Notes: a model not told the origin generated them from the sequence alone. A stretch of 51,281 nucleotides of DNA from Planctomyces sp. (GCA_016795105.1 JAEUIH010000052.1:1-51281); one strand, 5' to 3'; shown: positions 9,401 to 18,848, counted from the first letter of the stretch. Program-made: numbers and translations.

Positions 9401-12400
9401 CTTCACCGGATGAAGGGAGAATTGGCACTCCATTAATCCTGCATTCGACAACTCGACATCCCTGAAGCGGGATGACGAGCTGGCTCTCGTTCCGGCTGGT
9501 GACAGCGGCGACTTCCATCGTCAGTGTTGCTTCTACGGAATCTTTCGAGATCGCTTCAATGCGAGTCGACTGCGAGGTGATCAGTACATCCGGAATCTGG
9601 GCATCCGTCTCTTTTTCGAGCTTCATCCATTGCTGATGGAGCTCCCGTCGCAGAAAGGTTCCAGGGCCGTTCGGGACACCGTCTTCAAGGATCAGCAAAT
9701 CTGGTGCAGAAGATGGGGGAGTGACATCATCCGGGCTCTGAGCTGACGCTGTCGCGGAAGTTGCTGTCAATAGAAGAATCGCGAGGACCTCAACTGCGGC
9801 TGATGTTGCGGCACGGGACGGCACATTATGGACCGGCATCAATGAAACAAGGATTGCTACAACCAGAGCTGCACTGAGTCCCCAAAACGTTCCTGCAATC
9901 ACTGCATCTGCAACAGGATTCGAGTTCATGATTCTCACAACAGCGAGGATCATGACAATCATTGCCCAAAGGCGTCTGTGCCGAATCACCGGAGAGAGAA
10001 ACGCAAGTCCGGCTGACACGCTCAGGACACAAATCCCGTACATCAGCGCTCTGCGAAGATTCAGCGATGTCAGATAGACCACACCAGAACCGGACACTGA
10101 TGCAGATTCAGCAACAGTTCGATGCTGCCAGCCGAGTGACGAAAACAGCGTCCATCGGGTCAGGAATCCGAGCGGCGTAACTCGCGCTGTCATCCCGGAC
10201 GATGCGGAAATTCGGTTCAGCATTTCAGAAGCATTGGCGGGTGCGGACGTCGACCACGGTATTCCCGGGCTTTTGAGTTCAATCTCCGGCGAAACCAGAA
10301 AGTGATGGGTTGTTTGCTGAGATGGATTCTTCTGCTCGAAGACTTCATGGAATTTCAGTGGAGATGCAGTAAGCATTGTTGCCTGGGCAGGTTCATTCCA
10401 TGCGAGAATGACATCGCATTCGGCTCTCGACGATGGCAGCGGAATGGCGAGCCCATCAGATGATTCTGTCAGCTGGACTCGGTTGCCATCAACAATAGCG
10501 ACCGGCCGAAGGTCAGGCGATATTGACAACGGCAGAAAGGTCTCTTCACCAGTACGTCGAATACGTGACACAGCCAGCACCTCGTGTGAGAGCGCTGAAG
10601 ATTTTTCATTGATGATATGAAAGACATGGGAATTGATGGTCTCTCCACTGTGGATTCGCTGAGTTGTTCCGATTCGGATTCGAAACGGTCGCAGATTCTC
10701 CGGAAGGCGAAAAGTGCGGATGAGAGCAGCATCTGCTGTATTTCCCACGGGGCGAGCTGATCGTGTTTCCTCCAGACCTTCGATGACAGGAGAAAGTTCC
10801 GCGGGGGCAACGAGCTCTGCCTGACCGCGAATCTCTCTGTCGACATCCGGCAAGACGATCGCAGCAGGTGGATCGGATTCAATCTGAGTCGCGAGTTCGG
10901 CCGTCACAACCACCTGGCCTCCATCAACCGGGACGACCTCAGGCGGCAGTTGCCACGCTCGGACTCCGGTACCAGATTGACTGTCGTCAGGAATGGCACT
11001 GCAGGGGACACCGTTGACAGTCCATTTCAGTTCATCAGGCACGGATTGTGTTGCGCGGAAGCGAAACGTGGCGGCGGATGCTGAGCCTTCCGGAAATGTG
11101 ATTCGCGTTAACTGTCTGACTGATCCATCCTGAACCGTCATTCGGTAAATGACTTCGACAGGTGCCTGAGACTCTGTCGGAACAGCGGTTAAACTTCGAA
11201 ACGGCGACTTTCCGAGGATGTCAAAGTGAGACTCACTGTCCTCGGACGGAGAAGCCAGAGGAAACCAGGGAACTCGCTTTTGAAAGTCCTCTGCCGTAAT
11301 CGGTGTATCGAGACTTCGAAGGAGCTGAACAAGTGGCGATGAATCCGGCGAGGAAGGCATGATCAGAAAGCTGGCAACGCGCCGTCCTCCGGTGATCTCC
11401 ACAGCCGGTATGTCAGTAATCCCTGCGTCGGTCAGTTCAGGACGCTGAAAGGTGAGTTCCAGCAACTGACTCGTCGCGGGGTCCAGGGGCACCGGCAAAT
11501 GAACACGCAGGATCGGCTGATCATTGGGCGAATCACTTCGAGTCTCAAAAAACAGTGATCGACGCGTCGAAAGGTTTCGGACTGTGACGGGTTCCCAGCC
11601 CTTTGCCAGAAGCCAGTCGATTTGAACTGCCGGAGCCTGCTCACACTGAATCATGACGATACAGCGTGCGGTCGAGATTCTTCCGGAGGACGCCATGCGT
11701 GTCACAATAGACTCAGCAAGCCTCGGCTGATTCCCGGACGCGTGAAGTGTTGCTGATGCGTTCGAAGCAAATCGCGTCAGTTGACAGACACGAGTATCAT
11801 CTGCCCCTGGTATTACGTCACGTTCCTGAATTCCATTGAGCGTCCATCCATCAATCTCCATTGTTCTGGGAATTGTTACGCTGATTTGTGATACCGGCAT
11901 CAGGACAGGACCATTTGTCAGAGGAGCATCACTGGACCACGCAACAGGAGTCAACAACGGCAGCGGCCACGATCCACTTGATGGAGACGACGAAATGCCC
12001 GCGATTCCAATCACAGCGGTTGATCCGCCTGGGGGTAGTTCAATGGTAATCTGCTGTTGATCACCGGCAGCAACGGTCTGCCACCCTGAGGTGGTGTTTT
12101 CATTCACCAGGACATCGGTGATTCGGACGCTTGCCGGAAAACTCAACTGCAGCCGGGTCCGATTCCCTGGTTCAGCCGGTAATCCAACCGTCCACCGCGA
12201 AGTCATGCTTTCCGGGTTAATCACATGGGATGCTGTGACCGATGTGAGAGACAGAGGAACAGCCTGTTCAGTAATTTGTCTTTGAGTGCACGAGAATGAA
12301 AGTCTGCTGGCAGCCGCTGGATAGAGTAGCCAAAGGAGTTTATCGCCCTGTTGCTCCGGACCAACAACAAGACCATTACTGCAGCTGACATCAATGTTGA

Positions 12401-12989
12401 GAGCAGTCTGAAGTTCCAGTAACGCCGCCGTTGCAGAAGGAAGTTCCAGTCGGAAAGTGACAGTGTCTCCGGTCACGGCTCCAGCCGCGTTCCAGTTTCC
12501 AACAAGCTCTGAACTTCCCCCGGATTTCAGGACAAACAGGTTTCTGTCGCGACTAGCGCCGACCGGTGTCTCTTCATTTCCATCAACAAACGTCAGTCCT
12601 TCGAGGTTTGTGCGTCCAAGTGGCAGGGGACCAGGCATTACCTCTGTGACTTCGCGGTTGATTTCCAGCAGCATTGTACCGCCGACAAGTGACTGATTCG
12701 AGAACTCTGCACGATATCTTGCTGATCGAATGCCAGCCGGGCGGTTCTGGAATTCCGGCAATTGAAGATCAACTGCGGATTGCGTGCGGCGACTCAGGAG
12801 ATCGGGTGTGACAGGTACATAGTCGTCACGGTTCGGCAGCAGGCGGAATTCCTGAAGCGTTAACGTTCGAGTTGTCAGATTTTCAGGAACTTCAGGGATC
12901 TGCTGAGCTACAGCCTGCAGGACGAGCAGTGGCCACAGCGTCAGAGCTGTCAGGAGGGTTGTGAACGACATGATTGACCTCGAAATCAT
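6492..12989 (-). CDS. Giant exported membrane-anchored protein with internal signal-peptide-like segment
   Basis: 2165 aa from ATG 12989, preferred because GAGG lies 6-7 bases upstream and a signal peptide starts there (SFTTLLTALTLWPLLVL, cleavage near AVA|QQ). An in-frame upstream start at 13064 would overlap the preceding gene. I do not recognise a family; most of the protein is predicted beta-rich, Ser/Thr-rich extracytoplasmic sequence without catalytic motifs. Around residues 978-1083 there are about four hydrophobic helices, the last ending in a textbook signal peptidase site, ATASA|QS at residue 1083. A second beta-rich half follows, then a helical or coiled stretch (MADQIQRLHDELQETR), one helix (LMLPYLICAAFLGLTFL) and a Pro/Ser/Thr-rich tail. 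The upstream giant gene ends 13 bases before this start, so they form an operon. Function unknown; a structural envelope role is plausible. Confidence 0.85.
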   Translation of the reverse strand: MISRSIMSFTTLLTALTLWPLLVLQAVAQQIPEVPENLTTRTLTLQEFRLLPNRDDYVPVTPDLLSRRTQSAVDLQLPEFQNRPAGIRSARYRAEFSNQSLVGGTMLLEINREVTEVMPGPLPLGRTNLEGLTFVDGNEETPVGASRDRNLFVLKSGGSSELVGNWNAAGAVTGDTVTFRLELPSATAALLELQTALNIDVSCSNGLVVGPEQQGDKLLWLLYPAAASRLSFSCTQRQITEQAVPLSLTSVTASHVINPESMTSRWTVGLPAEPGNRTRLQLSFPASVRITDVLVNENTTSGWQTVAAGDQQQITIELPPGGSTAVIGIAGISSSPSSGSWPLPLLTPVAWSSDAPLTNGPVLMPVSQISVTIPRTMEIDGWTLNGIQERDVIPGADDTRVCQLTRFASNASATLHASGNQPRLAESIVTRMASSGRISTARCIVMIQCEQAPAVQIDWLLAKGWEPVTVRNLSTRRSLFFETRSDSPNDQPILRVHLPVPLDPATSQLLELTFQRPELTDAGITDIPAVEITGGRRVASFLIMPSSPDSSPLVQLLRSLDTPITAEDFQKRVPWFPLASPSEDSESHFDILGKSPFRSLTAVPTESQAPVEVIYRMTVQDGSVRQLTRITFPEGSASAATFRFRATQSVPDELKWTVNGVPCSAIPDDSQSGTGVRAWQLPPEVVPVDGGQVVVTAELATQIESDPPAAIVLPDVDREIRGQAELVAPAELSPVIEGLEETRSARPVGNTADAALIRTFRLPENLRPFRIRIGTTQRIHSGETINSHVFHIINEKSSALSHEVLAVSRIRRTGEETFLPLSISPDLRPVAIVDGNRVQLTESSDGLAIPLPSSRAECDVILAWNEPAQATMLTASPLKFHEVFEQKNPSQQTTHHFLVSPEIELKSPGIPWSTSAPANASEMLNRISASSGMTARVTPLGFLTRWTLFSSLGWQHRTVAESASVSGSGVVYLTSLNLRRALMYGICVLSVSAGLAFLSPVIRHRRLWAMIVMILAVVRIMNSNPVADAVIAGTFWGLSAALVVAILVSLMPVHNVPSRAATSAAVEVLAILLLTATSATASAQSPDDVTPPSSAPDLLILEDGVPNGPGTFLRRELHQQWMKLEKETDAQIPDVLITSQSTRIEAISKDSVEATLTMEVAAVTSRNESQLVIPLQGCRVVECRINGVPILPSSGEDDSVVIPVPASVLIPSRSIGVSSPSDEFIAAPAPAASWDVHRIECTLRPVVQTEESGLQFRLPALPSHRGKIEFTDSQNLIRRAFVQTGTAQFEWTSEDKELLPGSLITSEGIDVRLFFAAPQANVTENASAEILAICDTSGSQLAVNCICRISGWNPLVHRITCQLPQGFEVLSVSSSSFGELYWSRIESGVVVELFGPGKDSFDLEVRLQAASPVESGVIALPIADLIRLENCQISPQTLIAVRTSAEFSNKPTANSGNPTEVAFPSVQESFGSLLKRSDALFRVPSSTPVHQIRLVPRTSSSTVRVSQDVTCGEQSLDWTFTADVETTILPLFRHAVEIASGIEIIDVQVVALEANRLDRWHQRNNQLLIQLKEGTIGTHKITIRGRQKLNPADSEYQVLCPQLRDVQILESALTLQDKSESGFLIAETGGAVPDQLLEKNQIMNAGQDFRFQVVDESSPVLLRRRKALPRAGRIVTYRDQKSTRLLIHFEDFGRTEESRFSLPPGILAEHIPSARSGDVELQVQLQDGELSWTMPLQTAASPEEGSDLPPVPLTIQWQFPTPTDAAISVNELISLPQFPFPVQWNEALVMDADRGLVGSESSASTSRIPPDVLSMLRAFDSGISGSGVSIQSIPQNDIISGNLLRLPSRRSRQSQNAESTSRIFVLCDTTLRAAPHESVFAETEYVMFCPKYPARQAFDVPEGIFVTRVDSDYSIRWENAERTRLSVELTQPVSRIKIRWLGTRSQTSVLSTQIQTRVPVPVNSELRHVLSLHCEDSRLSIADNSDSGITRNEFAERVVQYAREGFLRSLGPANSTPAESRFMADQIQRLHDELQETRFRFLREVVQSATADDSLKRFDLSNREEFNLRVPRLPSPGLMLPYLICAAFLGLTFLSRSKTAGPPTGQPSSVSVAPPTSLATETPDPSQPFLGPSDPNIPELPASSTVLAEELNPSAPDGNTPTDNN

Positions 12990-13002
12990 CGCAGCCTCAA
13001 TT

Positions 13003-16000
13003 TCAGCGGGCCGAAGGGGCGGATAACTCCGCTCCCGTGGCAGCGATGGAAAGGTCAGAGTCACCTCTTACCGACGGACTTGCCGTACCCGTCAGAAACC
13101 CCGATACACCGAACACGGTGAGCATTTCACCGGAACGAGCCGGATCCGGAAGACGAATTCTGCGGTCTGATGCCAGACGTTGAAACGAAATCGAGACGAT
13201 TCCGAACAACAGACCGATCAGGACGTACGGGATCAACAATGAGGTCCAGTCAGCGAATGCGAGGTAAAGGCCTGGCAACAGAACTGCAATCAGCAGTACC
13301 GGGATGATCATCGGAACGTTCCTGAAGACTGACATCAACAGGAAAATTGCGACACACACAACGGCACTCACCAGCAACAGCGATACTCCGGGAATCAACC
13401 AGAGTTCAAGCCGATTTGGAGCTGCGTGCAGGAAAAAGATATCCCGGTCGACATTCTCAGACATCCATCCTTCCAGACGCTCCGAGACGAGTGTCTGAAC
13501 ACTCTGTGGGTAGGGAGACAGAATTGCATCAACCTGACTGATGCGAAGATCCTGACTGGCCGTTGTGGAAAGAAAAGACAACATGTTCCGGTTCAGCAGT
13601 GTTTGATCGCTCTGTTGACTGATAATTCTTGTGTCGTTTTGAGATTCAAATACCCAGACTGCGGGGATCTGCTCCTCTGATTCGAAGCCAGCCCCCGAGA
13701 AAGACTGAAGACGACGAAATGAGTTCGTTGAAGTCAGAGTTTCTCTAAAACGAATTTCAACAGGAATCGGGCCTTCATTACCGAGTTTTATACCTGATGT
13801 GCTCATGGTCCATCGGCGCTGATTCCCCTCGGCAATCTCGGCAACTCGAAGTCCGGATCGGATGCTGATATTACCGATCAGCAGTGATTCGGGCACGATT
13901 TCATCGGGAAGCAGAAAACTCAGTTGCCCAGGCAGAACTTCAAAGATTCCCAGCGTACTTGTGACGGCTTGTCTCGGCGTCAGAATTGTCCGATGGACAA
14001 CAATGATCGGAGACTGAGCACCTCGCAGTGAAATCAGTCTTTGCCAGATCAACGGGATTTCGCGAACTGAGTCGGCAGTCGCCCAGGCCGCCTCAAAACG
14101 ATCTGAGTAAACGGGCTTCCATGGATGTGCCGAATTCAGCTGCAGTCCTGCTCCGTTTGTTCCGACTTCCCATCTGATGATCTCTGACTGCAGAGGCTGA
14201 ATGATGGGCATCTGAAATGTGCTGACCGTCTTTCCGGCACTTTGATCGGCATCTGGCCACAGGTAGTCGACTTCAATCTTTAGTTCGCCTCGTCGAGCCC
14301 GCGGCAAACGAAAACTCCACGTCGTCGGGGCGTCCAGAGTGGCTCGCAGCGGTTCTGCTTCGCCCATGATTCTCACAATCGGCTGCAGTCCGTTCGGTAC
14401 GTTCAGTGACAGTGTGGAAAGGTCGCGGTGTTCAATCTGAAAATCAATCTGCTGATGAACATGGATACCTGCCTGTTCAGCTGACAGACCAACAACCATC
14501 TCGGCCGTGACTGATGGTGCCTGATCAACCAGGTCAAATCGAATTGGAGACGACGGCGTATCGTGCAGCCATGTTTGAGCACGTCGATTTTGCTGAACGG
14601 CTTCGGTGACAGCATCGCTGGAAAATGGAACAGAGGTCAGTATCCGTCCGGTCTCGGAATTCAGAGGTCTGAGCGAGTACTGGTCTGATTCGATTGTGGT
14701 GATCACCACCGGTTGTCCTGGTCGCGTTCCTGCTTCCAGACACACAAACCGGTTCTCAGGAGATCGAATCGCTGGCAAAGTGGCAAACGCCCGAAATTCA
14801 ACTGCGAACTGTCCGGACTGACGTTCCTTAAATGCCAACAGGAACGAGTCCTGTTCGATGGACGATGGTTCAAGCAGCAGGCTGGTCCCCTGGTTGTCGG
14901 TTGTTAGTCGAGTTGTTCCGGGGAGAATCTGCCAGATTCCTGAGGAATAACCCGGCCATCGAAATGGAAGTTCCAACAGCGAGCCGCGAAGAACGTTGAC
15001 CGGGATCCGAGCGGTCATCAGGACGTTTTGTTCGTCCGGCTGGAAGATGATTTCCGGCGACACCGCATACTGAGCTTCAATTTCCTCGACATGGGCAACT
15101 ACGACTGAATCCATCGATCGAAGTCTGAATGCTGTCACAGGGACACTGGAATCAGTCTCTGAAGTGACCCGCTTTCGCTGTGCTCCGTCGATTCGAGTCA
15201 CCAGTCCCGGAGGAATTGCGATATCAAGGTCCCCCGACTGGACTCTCGCGTCGCCAACCTGTGGAAGGCGGACCTGAATGTCCTGAGGAAATGTCCGATT
15301 GACAAGTTCCAGATCAAAACTGACCGTGAGATTCCCCTCAACAGCTCCAGTCAAACGGACAATTGCACTTGGCCCAGCGCTGTTTGGCGATACTTCAAAA
15401 CTTCCAAGGACCGATACTCCGGCCTGATTTCGGGCAGCGATTTCCAGTAACTGAAATCCCTCGGGAAACTGAATCTGAAGCTCACTGACCGGACCTCCTG
15501 TGATCTGGATCGTCTGGACACCGGAGAGAGTCACCGGTATTGTCGTCAGGTCCATCTTCATTCGGTTCTGCACCTGAATGACGGGTTTCCGATCGACAAC
15601 CGGCTGGATGTCGACCCACGTTAAAGTGGTGGCGGTTGTCAGTCCCCAGAACTCAACTGATCGAACTCCCTGGCCTTCACGGACAAAGCTCTGTACCGGA
15701 CCCTGTGGTGCTTTCTGAAGTTCCACAACTCGGTCGAATTCGATCTTCGCATGTGAAATCGTGGCCTTCGGCAGATTCAGATTGAGTTGGTACCCAGATG
15801 GCTGCTGGACGCGAGTTTGACCAATCAGATCCAGCTTCAGAATGTGCAGGCCTCTGCCAAATAAATGCCAGCGACGGGATGAAGGATCAGCGTTGTCCGG
15901 CACCGACCGTGCCGAATCAATGCCAGACGAATGCGAAAAGTTGGTCAGATGAAAATCCTGAAACGCAACTGGGACTGTGACCCACTCTGCTTCAGGCTGA

Positions 16001-16476
16001 ACATCGATTCGAAGTTCTGCCTGAATCCGAATGACATTCTTCTCCACCTTTCCGGAGAGCTCAACCTGCTTCAATTCAAACTGCGGAACGGACATCTGGT
16101 TACTGACCCGATTCAGCAGTTCGATGATCGTCTCTTCAGGAAGCAACTCAGACAGCGGAATCAACTGACCATTGCGTTGAAACAGGAGTTCATCCGTCGA
16201 TGTACTGGGAGTCCCATCGGACTTGATCGCTGTCGCGGCTGAAGTCGGGCGATCCTGGGATGGACTGGCCGCCGGTCGAGTATTTTCTTCAGGGCGTTCA
16301 TTGATCTGTGCCATCACCAGTGACGACGATGGCATGACAATTCCGCCGGGTTGTGTGACCCAGAATGCAGCAATCGCGATGGAAAGCAGCAGACGTATGC
16401 GTGCCGCTGGACGGACCGCCAGTTCAGGCATAGCGGGCCGTGCGGCCAATCTCCTGTCTGCCTTTCGCTTTTTCAT
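13003..16476 (-). CDS. Large exported beta-rich protein with C-terminal membrane helices
   Basis: 1157 aa. The start is ATG 16476, with a perfect AGGAGG seven bases upstream (16489-16484); the adjacent GTG at 16479 is less likely. The N-terminus is a long positively charged region followed by LLLSIAIAAFWVTQPGG and a possible cleavage at VMA|QI. Residues about 60-1040 are predicted extracytoplasmic beta structure (repeated alternating patterns such as LSGKVEKNVIRIQAELRIDV and TIPVTLSGVQTIQIT). About four hydrophobic helices near the C-terminus (VSLLLVSAVVCVAIFLLMSV, IIPVLLIAVLLPGLYLAF, then LIPYVLIGLLFGIVSI) precede a short tail. This matches the layout of the first half of the downstream 2165-aa protein, so the two probably share ancestry and act together. 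No known family or enzyme motif is recognised. Confidence 0.85.
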   Translation of the reverse strand: MKKRKADRRLAARPAMPELAVRPAARIRLLLSIAIAAFWVTQPGGIVMPSSSLVMAQINERPEENTRPAASPSQDRPTSAATAIKSDGTPSTSTDELLFQRNGQLIPLSELLPEETIIELLNRVSNQMSVPQFELKQVELSGKVEKNVIRIQAELRIDVQPEAEWVTVPVAFQDFHLTNFSHSSGIDSARSVPDNADPSSRRWHLFGRGLHILKLDLIGQTRVQQPSGYQLNLNLPKATISHAKIEFDRVVELQKAPQGPVQSFVREGQGVRSVEFWGLTTATTLTWVDIQPVVDRKPVIQVQNRMKMDLTTIPVTLSGVQTIQITGGPVSELQIQFPEGFQLLEIAARNQAGVSVLGSFEVSPNSAGPSAIVRLTGAVEGNLTVSFDLELVNRTFPQDIQVRLPQVGDARVQSGDLDIAIPPGLVTRIDGAQRKRVTSETDSSVPVTAFRLRSMDSVVVAHVEEIEAQYAVSPEIIFQPDEQNVLMTARIPVNVLRGSLLELPFRWPGYSSGIWQILPGTTRLTTDNQGTSLLLEPSSIEQDSFLLAFKERQSGQFAVEFRAFATLPAIRSPENRFVCLEAGTRPGQPVVITTIESDQYSLRPLNSETGRILTSVPFSSDAVTEAVQQNRRAQTWLHDTPSSPIRFDLVDQAPSVTAEMVVGLSAEQAGIHVHQQIDFQIEHRDLSTLSLNVPNGLQPIVRIMGEAEPLRATLDAPTTWSFRLPRARRGELKIEVDYLWPDADQSAGKTVSTFQMPIIQPLQSEIIRWEVGTNGAGLQLNSAHPWKPVYSDRFEAAWATADSVREIPLIWQRLISLRGAQSPIIVVHRTILTPRQAVTSTLGIFEVLPGQLSFLLPDEIVPESLLIGNISIRSGLRVAEIAEGNQRRWTMSTSGIKLGNEGPIPVEIRFRETLTSTNSFRRLQSFSGAGFESEEQIPAVWVFESQNDTRIISQQSDQTLLNRNMLSFLSTTASQDLRISQVDAILSPYPQSVQTLVSERLEGWMSENVDRDIFFLHAAPNRLELWLIPGVSLLLVSAVVCVAIFLLMSVFRNVPMIIPVLLIAVLLPGLYLAFADWTSLLIPYVLIGLLFGIVSISFQRLASDRRIRLPDPARSGEMLTVFGVSGFLTGTASPSVRGDSDLSIAATGAELSAPSAR

Positions 16477-16603
16477 CACAAATCCTCCTGCCTGAGTGCG
16501 GCGGGGCGGCGGAATCTTTGGTCAGCCAGCCCTCGGCGCATACCATCCCGAATTCACTTTAGTTTAGGCGGAATTGGCGGTGTGGAGAAGTGGTTACATC
16601 AAT

Positions 16604-17452
16604 TCAGGACAGAAGTGTTACGAGTTCCTGTGAGAGTTGGGGGCTGCTGGCGGCAAGCAGGCTTGGAACAAAAATATCGTTCGGACCGCCTGTCAGGTTT
16701 GTAACAGTTCCTCCGGCTTCCTGAACAATGAGTGCACCGGCGGCCACATCCCAGGGGTGCAGGCTTCCCGACCAGAATGCATCAATTCTGCCGGATGCGA
16801 CGTATGCAAGGTTGAGAGCGGCAGAACCACTTCGCTGAACGGTTTGTAGTCTGGGAAGCGCTTTCAGAAACTTCTGAATCATGGGATGAGCTGGATCCGG
16901 GGCAATTGGAAGGCTAGCCATGGCCATCGCCTTTCCGAGATCGGATTCGCCACTGGTTTGGATTGGACTGCCATTCAGGCTTGCTCCTCGTCCTTTGATT
17001 GCTGTGAAGCACTCATCTCGATTTGGGTCAAAAATGACGCCGACCTGAAGTTGCCCTTGTCGGTGAAATGCAATTGAAATGCAATAGTACGGGAATCCAT
17101 GAACGTAGTTGGATGTTCCATCAAGCGGGTCGATAATCCACGAACCAAGTTGTTGGTGATCGGGTGTCAGCAGAGCTTCTTCACCCAGAAATCCATGGTC
17201 AGGAAACTGAGCCTGAAGATGTTCGACGATGGCTCGCTGAGATGCCTCGTCAGCTTCTGTGACGAGATTGGCGCGGCTCTTTTCCCGCACCTGAAATCTT
17301 CCTCTCCAGTCCTGAAGGATTCGGCCGGCCAGTTTCGCGGCCTCCGTGGCGGCTTTGAGCCAGGTGTCCTGTTCAGAGCACAGCGTCGAGGAGGATGTCG
17401 CTGCTGGCGTGAGAGGGGAGGCTGCCGCTGAAGAGGCCGGAATGTTATTCAT
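16604..17452 (-). CDS. Inositol monophosphatase family protein
   Basis: Mg2+-dependent phosphatase of the IMPase/FIG superfamily, 282 aa, soluble. The metal-site motifs are all present: GEE (first metal ligand), WIIDPLDGTSNYVHGFP (the DPxDGTxN motif) and WDVAAGALIVQEAGG. Further family markers are SGSAALNLAYVASGRIDAFW and GRGASLNG. The length fits the family, with an extra Ala/Ser-rich N-terminal stretch of roughly 25 residues. Substrate (inositol-1-phosphate, another sugar phosphate or a nucleotide phosphate) cannot be assigned. It lies 127 bases upstream of the large exported protein gene on the same strand and is divergent from the cpaA gene. Confidence 0.93.
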   Translation of the reverse strand: MNNIPASSAAASPLTPAATSSSTLCSEQDTWLKAATEAAKLAGRILQDWRGRFQVREKSRANLVTEADEASQRAIVEHLQAQFPDHGFLGEEALLTPDHQQLGSWIIDPLDGTSNYVHGFPYYCISIAFHRQGQLQVGVIFDPNRDECFTAIKGRGASLNGSPIQTSGESDLGKAMAMASLPIAPDPAHPMIQKFLKALPRLQTVQRSGSAALNLAYVASGRIDAFWSGSLHPWDVAAGALIVQEAGGTVTNLTGGPNDIFVPSLLAASSPQLSQELVTLLS

Positions 17453-17733
17453 AGATTAGGAAGCATCTGCTGAATGAAGACCATGAAAGACAGCCGGCCG
17501 GAATTTCCGCGACGGCCCAAATCATCCGGAACTCCGGCAACTTGATATTTGCAGGATTGTAGCAGTTCTGACGATCAGAGCGAGATGTTTCATGTTGTCA
17601 ACGGATTCGTTTGCGGGATGCCGGAAAAACTCGTCTGCCTTGAACCGTTCCCCGAACCACACTTGATGACGGTTTGCCTCATTCGCCCCGGACTCTCCGC
17701 ATGTCAGCGTTTTAACGCAGCAGAAAAATTCCG

Positions 17734-18270
17734 ATGCCTGAACTTGAACTCTCTCAGTGGATCTTTCTTGTCGCAGTGGTTCTCTACACACTTGCTGCAG
17801 CAATCAGTGACTTTCGATTCCGAAAGATTCCGAATGCACTCACGGTTCCAATGCTCGTGGCCGGACTTACATGGCAGGGAGCGTTCTTCGGCTTTGCCGG
17901 GTTGAAGTCTGGTTTGCTGGCTTTTGCCGTCGGCTTCGGGATTTTGTTTGTTCTGTGGATGGTCGGATCTGCGGGTGGCGGTGATGTCAAACTGCTTGGA
18001 GGACTGAGTGTCTGGCTGGGGACAAGTCTTACATTGAAAGTGCTTTTGAGCAGTCTGCTGTTTGTTGTCATCGGTACGGCCGCGGTCATTGCTTTTAGCG
18101 TTCTTTCGAAAGGGTTCCGTGGAACTCGAGCTCAGTATGTACGAGGGAAGAACGGGGCAACTGCCTCGGAGACGCTCGAAGATCGTTCGAAACGCAGAGT
18201 GATGGCTTTTGCGATTCCTGTTGCATTGGCGACGTGGAGTGTATTAGTGTTGTTTCGAAATCAGTGGTGA
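17734..18270 (+). CDS. cpaA: A24-family prepilin peptidase (CpaA/TadV)
   Basis: Integral membrane aspartic peptidase that cleaves the leader of Flp-type prepilins, 178 aa with about five helices. Both catalytic aspartates are visible: Asp26 in AAISDFRFRKIPN and Asp84 in AGGGDVKLL, the GxGD motif. It lacks the N-methyltransferase domain of PilD, as expected for CpaA/TadV. It opens the plus-strand Tad locus (tadE-like, cpaB, tadG-like, cpaF, tadB, tadC downstream) and is divergent from the IMPase gene; the 281-base gap is the natural place for the locus promoter. No Flp prepilin substrate is seen in the window. Confidence 0.93.
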   Translation: MPELELSQWIFLVAVVLYTLAAAISDFRFRKIPNALTVPMLVAGLTWQGAFFGFAGLKSGLLAFAVGFGILFVLWMVGSAGGGDVKLLGGLSVWLGTSLTLKVLLSSLLFVVIGTAAVIAFSVLSKGFRGTRAQYVRGKNGATASETLEDRSKRRVMAFAIPVALATWSVLVLFRNQW

Positions 18271-18386
18271 TGCAGGCGCTGACAGATTCTCTCAGTTTCT
18301 GAATACAAACGTCCGAAGGCTAGATGGACGGCCTGAATGTTGTGATTTCGGGTCGACACACATTAGCTGTTCTTCGGGGACGTTCG

Positions 18387-18848
18387 ATGCAACCCTCACG
18401 ATTTATGCAAATGAACCGTCGAGTCGATCGCATGGATCGTCGAGGTGCAATCCTCTCGATGGAACTGGTGCTGGTCCTGCCGATTTTGATGCTGTTGATT
18501 TTTGCAGTTGCCGAATTTTCGATGCTGACATCTGCCCAAACAAAGGTCAGTGATGCGGCTCGAACCGGGGCTCGAGTGCTCAGCATGTCGGGTGGAAATT
18601 CGACTGAAATCCAGCAGCTTGTCATGGAAATTCTTGGACCGAATCTGGCAAATGGCTGTCAGGTCGATGTGCAGCCTGGACAATTTGCCGGCGACACCGG
18701 GCTCGTTCGGGTCACAGTGCCCATGAGGAATGCTACGCCTGACTTGCTCTGGATGACAGGCTTCAGTGTCAGAGGCCGTTCGATTCGAATTGAAGCTCCT
18801 ATGGTAATGGAACATCGGTTGGTTTCTGAGGACCTGAATCGATTGTGA
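18387..18848 (+). CDS. tadE: TadE-like pilus assembly / pseudopilin protein
   Basis: 153 aa from ATG 18387, where GGGGA precedes at about six bases; starts at 18324 or 18432 are also possible. The diagnostic TadE segment is RRGAILSMELVLVLPILMLLIFAVAEF: a basic end, a glycine, then a glutamate at the start of a single hydrophobic helix, which CpaA/TadV is known to process in other bacteria. The remaining roughly 115 residues are a periplasmic domain with VSDAARTGARVLSMSGG. The position between cpaA and cpaB supports the call. It probably acts as a minor pseudopilin in Tad assembly. Confidence 0.85.
   Translation: MQPSRFMQMNRRVDRMDRRGAILSMELVLVLPILMLLIFAVAEFSMLTSAQTKVSDAARTGARVLSMSGGNSTEIQQLVMEILGPNLANGCQVDVQPGQFAGDTGLVRVTVPMRNATPDLLWMTGFSVRGRSIRIEAPMVMEHRLVSEDLNRL

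Noticed and set aside
12990-13064. 25-residue N-terminal extension of the giant protein
   Set aside because: It would overlap the upstream gene by 62 bases and lacks a ribosome site; the internal ATG 12989 has GAGG upstream and begins a signal peptide.
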